64,000 nucleotides of DNA, taken from the NCBI GenBank assembly GCA_020627705.1, contig JAHDGJ010000021.1:1-64000 (forward strand). The letters are read 5' to 3'. Origin of the DNA: Saprospiraceae bacterium (GTDB lineage: Bacteria > Bacteroidota > Bacteroidia > Chitinophagales > Saprospiraceae). The translations under genes and the position numbers were made by a program. This document shows, in pieces, positions 44,602 to 52,731 of this stretch; position 1 is the first letter of the stretch, and each line of letters starts with the position of its first letter. Under the pieces are notes generated by a model. It worked only from the letters and a program-made list of their open reading frames with translations, had not been told where the DNA came from and did no database searches.

Positions 44602-45216
44602 CTATTTTATTTTTTCCTCTGAGCTTTTAACGTTTCTAAACCTTCGATTTTTTTTACGAATAATTAATGCCCAAATTAGAGCAACTATTGCTAATACGAA
44701 GAGACTAGCAGCAAGTATCCAAAGAAAAAGGCTTGAGAATAAAAGGATATTTAATAAAAATAATCCGATTGCCCCCCCTAAATTGATTCCAAAAAGAGCC
44801 CATAAGCCGAAACTGAGTGCTTGACTGCTGTACAGTTTATTGGCGCCTGCCAAGCTTCCCGCTAATAAAGCGCCTAGATTTCCTATAATGATAAAAGATA
44901 GGCCTAAATAGAGGTACAATAAGATTGGATACCCCACTCCTATTAATATAAGACCAGAAATAATTAGAACGGGCAGCAAAATTAGAATAGCAAATGTGAT
45001 GTATAAACTGGAGACAATATTGCCTTTTGTTTTGTTGGGTTTTGCAAAAAGCCGCTTACGCTTTTTATGTTTTCGTTTCTTTTTTCCTTTCTTGACAGGA
45101 AAATGTTGTGTTTGATCTATAAGACTGCGAGGAACTGCCTCAGCATAGCTGAGAGGACTGCTAAATCCACAACATAAAAAAATTACCAACCAGTAGGATA
45201 TTAATGTGTGTTTCAT
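44602..45216 (-). CDS. Membrane protein with Lys-rich linker, relative of 12985-13377 by layout
   Basis: The start at 45216 gives 204 residues with a signal peptide (MKHTLISYWLVIFLCCGFSS); longer frames would overlap the neighbouring thioesterase gene. A lysine-rich stretch (KKGKKKRKHKKRKRLFAK) follows, then four hydrophobic segments, for example LYITFAILILLPVLIISG and IIIGNLGALLAGSLAG. A similar order of signal, basic linker and helices is seen in the smaller protein at 12985-13377. Function unknown. It starts 10 bases after the thioesterase gene ends. Confidence 0.65.
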   Translation of the reverse strand: MKHTLISYWLVIFLCCGFSSPLSYAEAVPRSLIDQTQHFPVKKGKKKRKHKKRKRLFAKPNKTKGNIVSSLYITFAILILLPVLIISGLILIGVGYPILLYLYLGLSFIIIGNLGALLAGSLAGANKLYSSQALSFGLWALFGINLGGAIGLFLLNILLFSSLFLWILAASLFVLAIVALIWALIIRKKNRRFRNVKSSEEKIK

Positions 45217-45226
45217 ATCAAAAGAA

Positions 45227-45697
45227 CTATCTTCGATCCATTTCTTCTTGGATACTTGTTCGCAAATCCATAAGGCGTTTGGCATAAGCCTCTAAATCTT
45301 TATCTTCTTGTGTCTTTGGCACCCATGAAGGCGTTGGTTCTGGTTTTCCATCTCCATCTACTGCTACAAAAATAATGACACAATGAGTTGTTTTGACCAT
45401 CTCATCTTCTTTTGGGTCGTTGGCCCAGACATCAACCGCTATGTGCATGCTTGTTCTTCCTGTGTAGATTACCTTTGCATGAATTTCTACTAAATTGCCA
45501 ATATGGATTGGCTTCAAAAAGCGAATTCCACCAACATAAACCGTAACGCAGTATCCCCCTGACCAATGTCGGGCACAAGCATAACCTGCTTGATCAATCC
45601 ATTTCATGACCATTCCCCCGTGTACTTTTCCCCCAAAGTTAACATCGGTTGGTTCTGCCAAAAAGCGCAAGGTCAATTCTCTTTTACTCTTTTCCAT
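45227..45697 (-). CDS. Hotdog acyl-CoA thioesterase
   Basis: The 156-residue protein is a single hotdog domain of the YciA/BFIT type: NFGGKVHGGMVMKWIDQAGY carries the catalytic Asp region, with GIRFLKPIHIGNLVEIHAKV and RTSMHIAVDVWANDP further on. These enzymes hydrolyse acyl-CoA esters in the cytosol. The gene is followed after ten bases by a membrane protein gene. It is not part of the pigment cluster, which has its own hotdog proteins. Confidence 0.9.
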   Translation of the reverse strand: MEKSKRELTLRFLAEPTDVNFGGKVHGGMVMKWIDQAGYACARHWSGGYCVTVYVGGIRFLKPIHIGNLVEIHAKVIYTGRTSMHIAVDVWANDPKEDEMVKTTHCVIIFVAVDGDGKPEPTPSWVPKTQEDKDLEAYAKRLMDLRTSIQEEMDRR

Positions 45698-45760
45698 TTC
45701 TTATTTGTTTGTTGAAAGGTACTAAAAAAAGCACTGAATCTAGAAATGCTTTGAAATAAA

Positions 45761-45792
45761 ATTTAGCACGTGTAACGTTACACGTGCTAAAT
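45761..45792. repeat. Perfect 32-bp palindrome upstream of parA
   Basis: ATTTAGCACGTGTAAC is followed by its exact complement. The core GTGTAACGTTACAC is shared, in shifted phase, with the palindrome at 45870-45891. It is a good candidate for a partition site or operator. Confidence 0.75.
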
Positions 45793-45869
45793 GAAAAATT
45801 AAACGTTGCACTTGTTTGAAAAAAAGAAATGTACTACCTTCACACCTGACAATGGACACTTTTAACATC

Positions 45870-45891
45870 AAACGTTACACGTGTAACGTTT
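45870..45891. promoter_or_regulatory. Perfect 22-bp palindrome directly before parA
   Basis: AAACGTTACAC and GTGTAACGTTT are exact complements ending a few bases before the first ATG of parA. Its position over the parA start region suggests an operator for the ribbon-helix-helix partner, as in other ParA systems. Confidence 0.7.
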
Positions 45892-45906
45892 AAAATGCTA
45901 TATTGT

Positions 45907-46602
45907 ATGGGAAAAATAGTTGCTTTTGGAAATCAGAAAGGAGGTGTTGGGAAAAGTACCGTCATTGCGATGGCTGCAAATGCCTTATCACAAGCTCCTT
46001 TTAACATCAAATTGTGTGTCGTCGATTGTGATAGACAACAGAGTTTGGTAGAGGCAAGAAGCTTTGAAGAAGAAGACATGGAAAAGGTACCCTATCCAAT
46101 TTTGGGGATGAGTGTAGAGGAGTTACAAGATAAGATTTATGACTTAGACAAAGAGTACGATTTAATTTTGATAGATACTGCTGGTCGTTTGGATCATACT
46201 GTTGCTGTCGAAAATCAAGAAATAACCAAAGCTTTGATGTATGCCGATTATCTATTTATTCCTTTTAGAGCTGGTAGCTTTAACTTAGAAGCGAGCATCG
46301 AGTATCTTAAGGTTGCCAATAAATTAAAAGAGCTTCGTGCGGACTCTGCACGGCCATTGACATATTTTGGGTTTGTTAATATGTATAAAGACCGTTCTAA
46401 GACAAATGCTTTTTTAATTTCAGAGATAGAACATTTGAGAAGTCAAGGTATTCCATTTATGCTTTGTCGTTTGCGCAATTATACTTTATTCGAAGAAATA
46501 GATACCGTGAGCAGTTATTATGATGTTAATGCTAATAATAAGGCCAAATTAAATTTCACAGTATGGCTTAATGAATTTGTAAAAATATTAAAGAATGGCT
46601 AA
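45907..46602 (+). CDS. parA: ParA-family partition ATPase
   Basis: From the ATG at 45907 the protein has 231 residues (an ATG at 45895 adds four). It has the deviant Walker A motif KGGVGKST near residue 11, switch region DCDRQQS, Walker B region LILIDTAGRLD and the later FIPFRAGSFNLEASIEYL. Like small type Ib ParA proteins it lacks an N-terminal DNA-binding domain. It should use ATP-driven patterning on the nucleoid to move replicon copies apart, together with the overlapping DNA-binding gene. Palindromes before and after the pair are likely centromere or operator sites. Confidence 0.9.
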   Translation: MGKIVAFGNQKGGVGKSTVIAMAANALSQAPFNIKLCVVDCDRQQSLVEARSFEEEDMEKVPYPILGMSVEELQDKIYDLDKEYDLILIDTAGRLDHTVAVENQEITKALMYADYLFIPFRAGSFNLEASIEYLKVANKLKELRADSARPLTYFGFVNMYKDRSKTNAFLISEIEHLRSQGIPFMLCRLRNYTLFEEIDTVSSYYDVNANNKAKLNFTVWLNEFVKILKNG

Positions 46603-46927
46603 GAAAAAACGTTCAAGAACTTCTGATTTTAGTTTGGGAAAAGATACTCCATCAGGAAATTTACCTAGCAAAGAGCAAATTAACTCTGTCGTAGCTAAAG
46701 CGACTAGTCAATCTATCGAACCAGAAAAGAAAAAACGAATTCCTTTTACAACTGCTCTGACACCAGAAAATCGAGCTATGTTAGAAGCTGCTTCTCATGA
46801 AGGGAGAGGCGGTGTTGCTGATATTCTGAATTTGGCAATAGAGCATTATTTTGAGCAGGTAGCCCCAGTTAAAAATCTCGAAATGCAAAAAGTATTTTTG
46901 AAGATATATGCTTCAAAAGCCAAGTGA
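46595..46927 (+). CDS. ParA partner with ribbon-helix-helix-like domain
   Basis: The 110-residue protein overlaps parA by eight bases, so the two are translationally coupled. The N-terminal half is basic and disordered, as in ParA-activating tails. The C-terminal half (RIPFTTALTPENRAMLEAAS, then ADILNLAIEHYFEQV) looks like a ribbon-helix-helix or similar small dimer. It most likely binds the flanking palindromes and stimulates ParA, as ParB-like or ParR-like partners do. The protein at 52441-52665 shares the core pattern PFTT-L-N-L-AD-LN-YFE-V. Confidence 0.8.
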   Translation: MAKKKRSRTSDFSLGKDTPSGNLPSKEQINSVVAKATSQSIEPEKKKRIPFTTALTPENRAMLEAASHEGRGGVADILNLAIEHYFEQVAPVKNLEMQKVFLKIYASKAK

Positions 46928-47007
46928 CACGTTACACGTGCAACGTGCCACTTGAAATGTGACTTCTTATTTTACTTTCCCACTTGTTACGTTACACGTG
47001 ACAAGTG
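46922..47007. repeat. Two imperfect palindromes downstream of the partition genes
   Basis: A 32-base imperfect palindrome (46922-46953) with core GTTACACGTGCAAC and a 27-base one (46981-47007) with arms CACTTGT / ACAAGTG carry the same ACGTTACACGTG core as the sites before parA. They lie between convergent genes. They may form a second cluster of partition sites. Confidence 0.6.
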
Positions 47008-47658
47008 CTAAGCTTTGGCTGTAATGGCAGGGAATATGTCTGCCAAAATAGGTTTGGCACCACTTAAGAAAAACTCAACAGCAATAACCATTAGAATCAG
47101 TCCCATCAAACGCATTAAGACATTATTACCTGTTTCTCCCAAGAAGTTAGAAATTTTGGTAGATGAAAAGAGTATAATATAGGTTAATAAACACACTAAG
47201 GAAATCATTCCTATCAGAATTGCTTTTTGCTCTACAGAAGTAGCATCTTCCATCAATACAATAGCATTAGAAATACAACCTGGTCCACAAATCATAGGAA
47301 TCGCCAAGGGAGTAATGGATATATCAGCTACATATTCTTCTATTTCGTGTTTTGGAACTTTTACTTTTCCCAATCGAGCTTGCAACATATCTGCTCCCAT
47401 CTGAAAGAAGATGATTCCCCCCACAATTCGAAAGCTATTGACAGAAATACCAAAAAAGTTAAACAGCAACTGTCCCGAAAAAGCAAAGGCTAATAAAGTC
47501 AAAAAAGCTGCTACCATTGCTTTGCGAGCAGTTCTACGTTGATCAATATCCTCTAAATTTGATGTCATTGTAATGAATACAGGCATGATACCAAGCGGAT
47601 TCATTAAAGAAAAGAAAGAGGTGAAACAGAGTAATGCAAATGCAATATTCTCAGTCAT
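47008..47658 (-). CDS. MarC-family integral membrane protein
   Basis: The 216-residue protein has six hydrophobic segments and the family features FFSLMNPLGIMPVFITMT, GGIIFFQMGADMLQ and ISITPLAIPMICGPGCISNA. MarC proteins were once tied to multiple antibiotic resistance, but this was not upheld and the transport substrate is not known. It is alone, with a palindrome at its 3' side, and reads towards the partition genes. Confidence 0.9.
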   Translation of the reverse strand: MTENIAFALLCFTSFFSLMNPLGIMPVFITMTSNLEDIDQRRTARKAMVAAFLTLLAFAFSGQLLFNFFGISVNSFRIVGGIIFFQMGADMLQARLGKVKVPKHEIEEYVADISITPLAIPMICGPGCISNAIVLMEDATSVEQKAILIGMISLVCLLTYIILFSSTKISNFLGETGNNVLMRLMGLILMVIAVEFFLSGAKPILADIFPAITAKA

Positions 47659-47849
47659 GATTCAAATGTTTTAAATGTTGTTTTTTTTTGCAATTAATAA
47701 TAAATGCAAATTTAGGCTAAAGTAGTTCTTGGTAGAATTTATTTTTACTAAATTTTAGTTTTAAAGAAAATAAAACTATTATTACTTAATAAATAGATTA
47801 TAAATCTAATTGAAGCTAAAAATTCTTTTATTAATAGATTTTTTTTCTG

Positions 47850-48314
47850 ATGATAAAACTGGATAAAGTGGACCATCGCATTCTTGAGATGCTACAAGAA
47901 AATGCCAAACTTACTACTAAAGAAATTGCTGGTACTTTAGGAATGAGTATTACTCCTGTCTACGAACGGATAAAACGATTGGAACGGCATCAAATTATTT
48001 TAAAACATGTGGCGCTGGTAGATCGAAAAAAAATTGGTCGAAATTTGATTGGTTTTTGTAACGTTTCATTGAATCAGCACAGCAAGGATAATTTGCTGAA
48101 ATTTGAGCAAAATGTTGTGAAATTTGAAGAGGTATTGGAGTGTTATCATATCACAGGTAAATTTGATTATATGATAAAAATTGCTGTGGAAGATATGGAG
48201 GCTTACCACAAGTTTACTTATTACCATTTGGCAACACTGGATAATGTAGGGAATGTACACACTGTTTTTGCGATGAACGATATTAAATACAGCACAGCTT
48301 ATCCTGTTCAGTAA
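47850..48314 (+). CDS. Lrp/AsnC-family transcription regulator
   Basis: The 154-residue protein has the N-terminal helix-turn-helix DHRILEMLQENAKLTTKEIA and MSITPVYERIKRLE, then the RAM/AsnC ligand domain with CYHITGKFDYMIKIAVEDME. Such regulators form octamers that sense amino acids. MarC is the divergent neighbour and a plausible target, but this is inference from position only. Confidence 0.92.
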   Translation: MIKLDKVDHRILEMLQENAKLTTKEIAGTLGMSITPVYERIKRLERHQIILKHVALVDRKKIGRNLIGFCNVSLNQHSKDNLLKFEQNVVKFEEVLECYHITGKFDYMIKIAVEDMEAYHKFTYYHLATLDNVGNVHTVFAMNDIKYSTAYPVQ

Positions 48315-48345
48315 GGAAGGGTAGGGGAGGTGAAAAATAAAAAAG

Positions 48346-48374
48346 CAGACATTCATAACTGATGAATGTCTGCT
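48346..48374 (-). terminator. Terminator of the minus-strand exported protein gene
   Basis: GCAGACATTCAT pairs perfectly with ATGAATGTCTGC across five bases; on the minus strand it is followed by TTTTTTATTTTT. Confidence 0.8.
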
Positions 48375-48395
48375 CTATCAAAAAAGTAAGAATGC

Positions 48396-49199
48396 TTATT
48401 TTTTGCGCCCAAGTTGGAAATCAATCGTTGCTCTATCTAATTTTTCTTTTTTAGTCGTTTGGAAAGTATCTTTCCAAATAATTTGCATGGGGACAAATTG
48501 CATATCACCATCTTTAGCAGAAATATGGAATACTGCTTTAACAGTGCATTTATCACCTCTTTCTAAGACTTCTGAAGCAGCATTTTTGTTGTCATTGGCA
48601 TAACCAGCACCGCCTCTACCAGTAAATACAGCTACTAAATTGCTAGGATGAACTAGACCAATTTCTCGACCTTTATACATCACTTCAAAGGTAGCTATCG
48701 TCTCTTTGGTTTCCTTTTTTAGTTTTTTAAGTTTTATAACAAAATCCCCTGCTTCAATTTCATTATCAGAAGCTGGAAGGTTAAACTTAGGAGCTTTTAC
48801 TTTTTCTCCATCAGAAGGAATTAAATAGAGACCACCAAAGTCAATGCTAAAGTTTTGAACATTGTAATCGTAACCTCCATTTCCATCAAAAACCATTGTA
48901 TACGATTTCTTTTTTCCTGGAGAAACAATGAATGTTTTCTTTTTGGGGTGATTCTGTTCAACAGTACCATTTTTGTAAACCGTTTCCTTCGTCTCAATCA
49001 TGATAAAATCAAGCGAATTGTTAGTGACTTTGGTTGCCATTTTGCAATAATCGTTTTTAGAAACAGCATTATCAAAAGAGACCTCATAGTCATCGCCTTC
49101 TATAGACTGCGTATTGTCATAATAATATGTTTGAGCAGAGCTAGTTTGAGCAAAAAGTGTTACAAAACAACATAAATAAAAGAATGTAATCGTTTTCAT
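48396..49199 (-). CDS. Exported protein of unknown function
   Basis: The 267-residue product has a signal peptide (MKTITFFYLCCFVTLFAQTS, cleavage near SAQ). The mature part alternates strands and resembles Ig-like or intracellular-chaperone folds (KVTNNSLDFIMIETKETVYK, VSPGKKKSYTMVFDGNGGYD). No cysteines or enzyme motifs stand out. It lies 16 bases after the repeat-protein gene at 49216, so they are co-transcribed and may work together at the cell surface or in the periplasm. Confidence 0.75.
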   Translation of the reverse strand: MKTITFFYLCCFVTLFAQTSSAQTYYYDNTQSIEGDDYEVSFDNAVSKNDYCKMATKVTNNSLDFIMIETKETVYKNGTVEQNHPKKKTFIVSPGKKKSYTMVFDGNGGYDYNVQNFSIDFGGLYLIPSDGEKVKAPKFNLPASDNEIEAGDFVIKLKKLKKETKETIATFEVMYKGREIGLVHPSNLVAVFTGRGGAGYANDNKNAASEVLERGDKCTVKAVFHISAKDGDMQFVPMQIIWKDTFQTTKKEKLDRATIDFQLGRKK

Positions 49200-49215
49200 A
49201 TTTAGTAGTATTTAA

Positions 49216-50328
49216 TTATTTTTTATAATATTCATAAATTTGCTTGCTGTATCGACGAGGAGTATATTTAATATAATCATCTTTGATATAAAGGACTTTG
49301 TACTCCGTTTCTACGCCATCAGATATAAAAGAAAGAATATTACCTGGTTTGTATTTCCATCTCCAGTTTTCATCCATATCATTGTCCTCATAAATATACC
49401 TAAGGCTTCCATCTTCTTTAAAGATAAGCACTTCGCCTGTGCTTCTTTCCCAACGCCCAAGCATATTATCCTCTAAAGTCATGGTACCAACTTCTGTTTT
49501 TGAGGTACATTTACTATAAAGTCGTTCTTTTACTCGCTTTAGTTCGGGAGTAATCATATCCTCCAATTCTTTTGCCGAATATTGATTGGAGAGTTTATCA
49601 ACATAACAAAGGCAAAATTCTTCTATTTGGTCCTCTGTATAATTGTTGTCATTACTACGCAAATCATTTTCACAATTGCTATAATATTTGTCTTTCTTTT
49701 TTCTATCCCAGTCTCCTGTAAAAACCTCCAAAACTGATGTAGCGATATTGTTTGTACTCAAACTAATTCCTGTTTCACTAGAACAAGTATTAAAATACTG
49801 ACTTTGAGTTCTTTTCAGTTCGGGAGCAATCATATTATCAATTTCCATAGCAGAATGATTGCCCGTAAGTTTATCTAAGTAGCAAAGGCAAAACTCTTCT
49901 TGTTCTTCCAAGGTTACTTTGTAATTTTGGGCAAAAAGATCTCTTTGGCATTTTTTATAATGATAATCTCTTTGTTCTCGGTTCCAAGAGTTTGAACTAG
50001 AGTAGGAATTTGAATTATTAGTATAGTCGAATCGTACCCCTGTTTCTCTAGAGCAAGTAGTATAAAATCTTTCTGATACTTTTCTTTGCTCAAGTTCTAT
50101 TAGGTTGGTCAAATCGTTAGGACTAAATTCATTGGTTAGTTTTTGTAAAAAACAATAACAGAACTCTTCTCTTTGAGAATTAGAAGAAATGCCACTGTTT
50201 TCTAACTCTTTGGTGCATTCTGAATAAACTAAGTTTTTTTGTTCTTTATTCCATGCAGAGGCATTCTGAGAATATGTTTTTAGCACGAAAAATAAAGAAC
50301 AGGAAAGGAGGAATAAATATTTGAGCAT
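49216..50328 (-). CDS. Exported protein with three four-cysteine repeats
   Basis: The 370-residue product has a signal peptide (MLKYLFLLSCSLFFVLKTYS). Residues 25-280 are three copies of a unit of about 70-85 residues, each with the cysteine pattern C-x(18-20)-EEFCxC-x(~28)-C, for example EEFCYCFLQKL, EEFCLCYLDKL and EEFCLCYVDKL. The spacing suggests two disulfides per unit. The last 80 residues (LGRWERSTGEVLIFKEDGSL, with ENWRWKYKPGNILSF) resemble a lipocalin-like or META-like barrel. I do not know this combination. It is the first gene of a two-gene unit. Confidence 0.75.
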   Translation of the reverse strand: MLKYLFLLSCSLFFVLKTYSQNASAWNKEQKNLVYSECTKELENSGISSNSQREEFCYCFLQKLTNEFSPNDLTNLIELEQRKVSERFYTTCSRETGVRFDYTNNSNSYSSSNSWNREQRDYHYKKCQRDLFAQNYKVTLEEQEEFCLCYLDKLTGNHSAMEIDNMIAPELKRTQSQYFNTCSSETGISLSTNNIATSVLEVFTGDWDRKKKDKYYSNCENDLRSNDNNYTEDQIEEFCLCYVDKLSNQYSAKELEDMITPELKRVKERLYSKCTSKTEVGTMTLEDNMLGRWERSTGEVLIFKEDGSLRYIYEDNDMDENWRWKYKPGNILSFISDGVETEYKVLYIKDDYIKYTPRRYSKQIYEYYKK

Positions 50329-50380
50329 GATAATTGATTGTTCTGTGTTTTATAAGTTGAAAATAGAATTAAAAAAGTGT

Positions 50381-50614
50381 TTCATTCATTAGTACTTCGT
50401 GGATTAGCTCCCTGTGGTCGTGAGAGCGCAAGCTTAGTTTTTTAGCTTTTTTGTAAAAAACTAAAAAAGCATCTTTGCATTAGTTTGATTATCAGTTATT
50501 TATAGGGTTGAATAATAAAAACATACTCTTTTGATAATCAATGGCGAAGCCCTCACACGGTACCACGAAGTAGCAGCGAAGCTAAACTAATACGATTTTC
50601 CTACGAAGTAATGA
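50381..50614. repeat. Foldback repeat element between divergent genes
   Basis: TCATTAGTACTTCGTGG (50386-50402) and the complement of CCTACGAAGTAATGA (50600-50614) form related terminal arms with a two-base indel. Inside are a second arm containing TACCACGAAGTAGCAGCG, a pair GATTATCA / TGATAATC and a hairpin TTTTTTAG / CTAAAAAA. A related copy of one arm is at 1-30. It behaves like a small non-coding transposable or REP-like element. Confidence 0.6.
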
Positions 50615-50774
50615 TTCATGGGATTCATTTGAAATCAACAACTTATTTAGTAAATTTTGGGGATGTTACTGTTTGGAGATGTCAAAAAATGTGCCTATTT
50701 AAAATCTCCATTCTTAACAAGTATACAAAATCATTGATTATCATATTATTACTCAATAAATTATAGTACCTATT

Positions 50775-51416
50775 ATGAAAAAACATTATCTACTATTATT
50801 ATTTTGCTTTAGTATCAATAGCTTATTCTCACAAACAATAGAAGATGTATTTACAACATCTAAGCTGCCAATGGATTTTGTTGGATTAGATTTTTCTAAT
50901 GTAAAATTAATTGGATCAGAAGGCTTTAGTGACCCAGCTAAGATACAAAGTTATTACTTTAATACATGGAATGGTTTGATGATTTCTGAAGAGGAAAAGT
51001 ACAATATCAAAAAAGCATTTATGAAAAGCGATGTTGACTATCATTTGGGCGTTGTAGAAGCACTAAACGGAGAGGTAGATTATATAGATTTGGTAACAAA
51101 CGAGACTCCTGCTAATTTTTCAGATAAAGAATTACAAGCCTTTGTGAAACGCTACAATACAGATGGATTAGAGCATAAATTAGGGATTTCTTTTATTGTA
51201 CATAGTTTGAACAAATTTCAAGAGCGAGCTTATGTTTATGTGGTAATTTTTAATACCAAGTCCAAGAAGGTACTTTTTTCTAAAAGAATGTCTGGAGAAG
51301 CCCGAGGTTTTGGATTTAGAAACTATTGGATGGGAGCTATTTACGATATAATCAAAGACATCTCTAACACTCAATTCCGAAAGTGGAAGAAAGAATTCCA
51401 GAAGAAAAAAAAATAA
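50775..51416 (+). CDS. Exported protein of unknown function
   Basis: The 213-residue product has a signal peptide (MKKHYLLLLFCFSINSLFSQ). The mature part starts with TSKLPMDFVGLDFSNVKLIG, continues with helices and strands, and ends in a lysine-rich helix (WKKEFQKKKK). No known domain was recognised. It stands alone before the phosphopantetheinyl transferase gene. Confidence 0.72.
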   Translation: MKKHYLLLLFCFSINSLFSQTIEDVFTTSKLPMDFVGLDFSNVKLIGSEGFSDPAKIQSYYFNTWNGLMISEEEKYNIKKAFMKSDVDYHLGVVEALNGEVDYIDLVTNETPANFSDKELQAFVKRYNTDGLEHKLGISFIVHSLNKFQERAYVYVVIFNTKSKKVLFSKRMSGEARGFGFRNYWMGAIYDIIKDISNTQFRKWKKEFQKKKK

Positions 51417-51590
51417 AACTATCAGACTAGATTTTTAATAGAAAAAAACAATATAGAAAACAACTATCCTACCGGTGATATGGTATATTTTTAGTACATT
51501 AAGAAGACGAAAGAAAAAAAGTATGTTTTTGGTATTTTGATTTTTTTTGTTGGATTTTTAAGTCTGAGTAAAAAAACATTTAGATATAAT

Positions 51591-51605
51591 AAGCGTGTAA
51601 CGCTT
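51591..51605. repeat. Small palindrome with GTAAC core before the phosphopantetheinyl transferase
   Basis: AAGCGT-GTA-ACGCTT is a perfect inverted repeat just in front of the gene and shares the GTGTAACG string with the parA palindromes. Confidence 0.4.
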
Positions 51606-51624
51606 CAAGTGTCAATTGCAATAT

Positions 51625-52272
51625 ATGATTCATCTATTTTTACACCAACCTATATTACCTACAAGTTCTTTCGATCAACTGCTAAAATTATTACCTGTTA
51701 ACATTCAAAATAGGATTCTTAGAAAAAAGCAACAAAAAAAGCGCGTAATCTCTTTGTTAGGTTACGTCATGTTACATAAAGTACTGACACAACGTTTCGC
51801 CCTTAATTTGGATAAATTGGAATATCAGAGTTCGGGCAAACCCATTTTAAATTTACCCAATCAAAAACTATCATTCAACATAAGCCATCATCAGCACCTA
51901 GTGGGACTTGTGTTAGGGGAAGCAGATGCTTTAGGATTAGATATTGAAGCATTTCGAAAATTTGAAAAAGTAGAGTCTTCTTTTTCTTTTTTTAGTCCAG
52001 TAGAACAAAATGCTATCATAGAAGCCCATGATTCTGATTGGAAATTAATTGAATTGTGGTCTAAAAAAGAAGCTTTGGTAAAAGCAGTAGGAGGTCGAAT
52101 GTTTGATATGGCAGCTTATACAGATGTTCGTTTTGCAACAACAACTTGGGAAGGCAAAACTTATTATTTTACTCGCATAGAGTATCCATTTGAGGGCTTT
52201 ATATGGGTAGCTTCTTCATTAATAGACTGTAACATATCTGTAAAAAACATAGGAAATTTAAGCGAGTTCTAA
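51625..52272 (+). CDS. 4'-phosphopantetheinyl transferase (Sfp type)
   Basis: The ATG at 51625 gives 215 residues; a TTG at 51616 would add three. Family motifs are KLSFNISHH, the metal site GLDIEAF and WSKKEALVKAVGG. It transfers phosphopantetheine from CoA to the serine of carrier proteins. It is 460 bases in front of the ammonia-lyase gene and two ACPs follow in the cluster. It therefore probably activates these ACPs, as the dedicated enzymes do in aryl polyene clusters. The gene in between suggests it is expressed separately. Confidence 0.9.
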   Translation: MIHLFLHQPILPTSSFDQLLKLLPVNIQNRILRKKQQKKRVISLLGYVMLHKVLTQRFALNLDKLEYQSSGKPILNLPNQKLSFNISHHQHLVGLVLGEADALGLDIEAFRKFEKVESSFSFFSPVEQNAIIEAHDSDWKLIELWSKKEALVKAVGGRMFDMAAYTDVRFATTTWEGKTYYFTRIEYPFEGFIWVASSLIDCNISVKNIGNLSEF

Positions 52273-52311
52273 GAAAAGCTTAAAAGACTTTTTAAAATTT
52301 AAAAGTGAAAA

Positions 52312-52341
52312 TTTGATAAAATCTAAAAGTGTTTTATCTTG
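52312..52341 (+). promoter_or_regulatory. Promoter candidate for the small DNA-binding protein
   Basis: TTTG (52312-52315), 19 bases and TATCTTG (52335-52341) fit the phylum's promoter shape, with one T missing from the -7 box. A leader of about 90 bases would follow. Confidence 0.45.
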
Positions 52342-52440
52342 CGCAACCAAAATACCAGCATAGTGTCAAAAACTGTGCACAAAGATACATAAAACAAACA
52401 TAAATATAGTGCCTTATTATAGGTATTCAAATTAGAAATC

Positions 52441-52665
52441 ATGGCGGAGCCTGAAAAAACAACGAAGAAAAAATTAGGTCGCCCAAAACTCAAGGAAACA
52501 AGAGTGCCTTTCACGACATCATTAATCACTAAAAACAAAGGTAAATTAGAAATTTTGTCTAGTGTTCGTGGTCAACGAAAAGCGGATGTTCTAAATGAGA
52601 TTTTGGACTATTATTTTGAAAACGTAACCAATCAGAAAGAAAAAGAATTATTGGATTCTTTGTAG
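52441..52665 (+). CDS. Small DNA-binding protein related to the ParA partner
   Basis: The 74-residue protein has a basic N-terminus (KTTKKKLGRPKLKETR, with an AT-hook-like GRPK) and a core VPFTTSLITKNKGKLEILSS followed by ADVLNEILDYYFENV. The core lines up with the ParA partner at 46595 in PFTT, ADxLN and YFExV. It probably forms a ribbon-helix-helix dimer. It lies directly in front of the pigment genes, 66 bases before the ammonia-lyase ATG. It could repress them or be an orphan partition-type protein. Confidence 0.7.
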   Translation: MAEPEKTTKKKLGRPKLKETRVPFTTSLITKNKGKLEILSSVRGQRKADVLNEILDYYFENVTNQKEKELLDSL

Positions 52666-52731
52666 AAATACAAATGAACTTTAATTCATTGTAGAATACT
52701 AGAAATGTAGTTTATATAATTATAATCAGCG

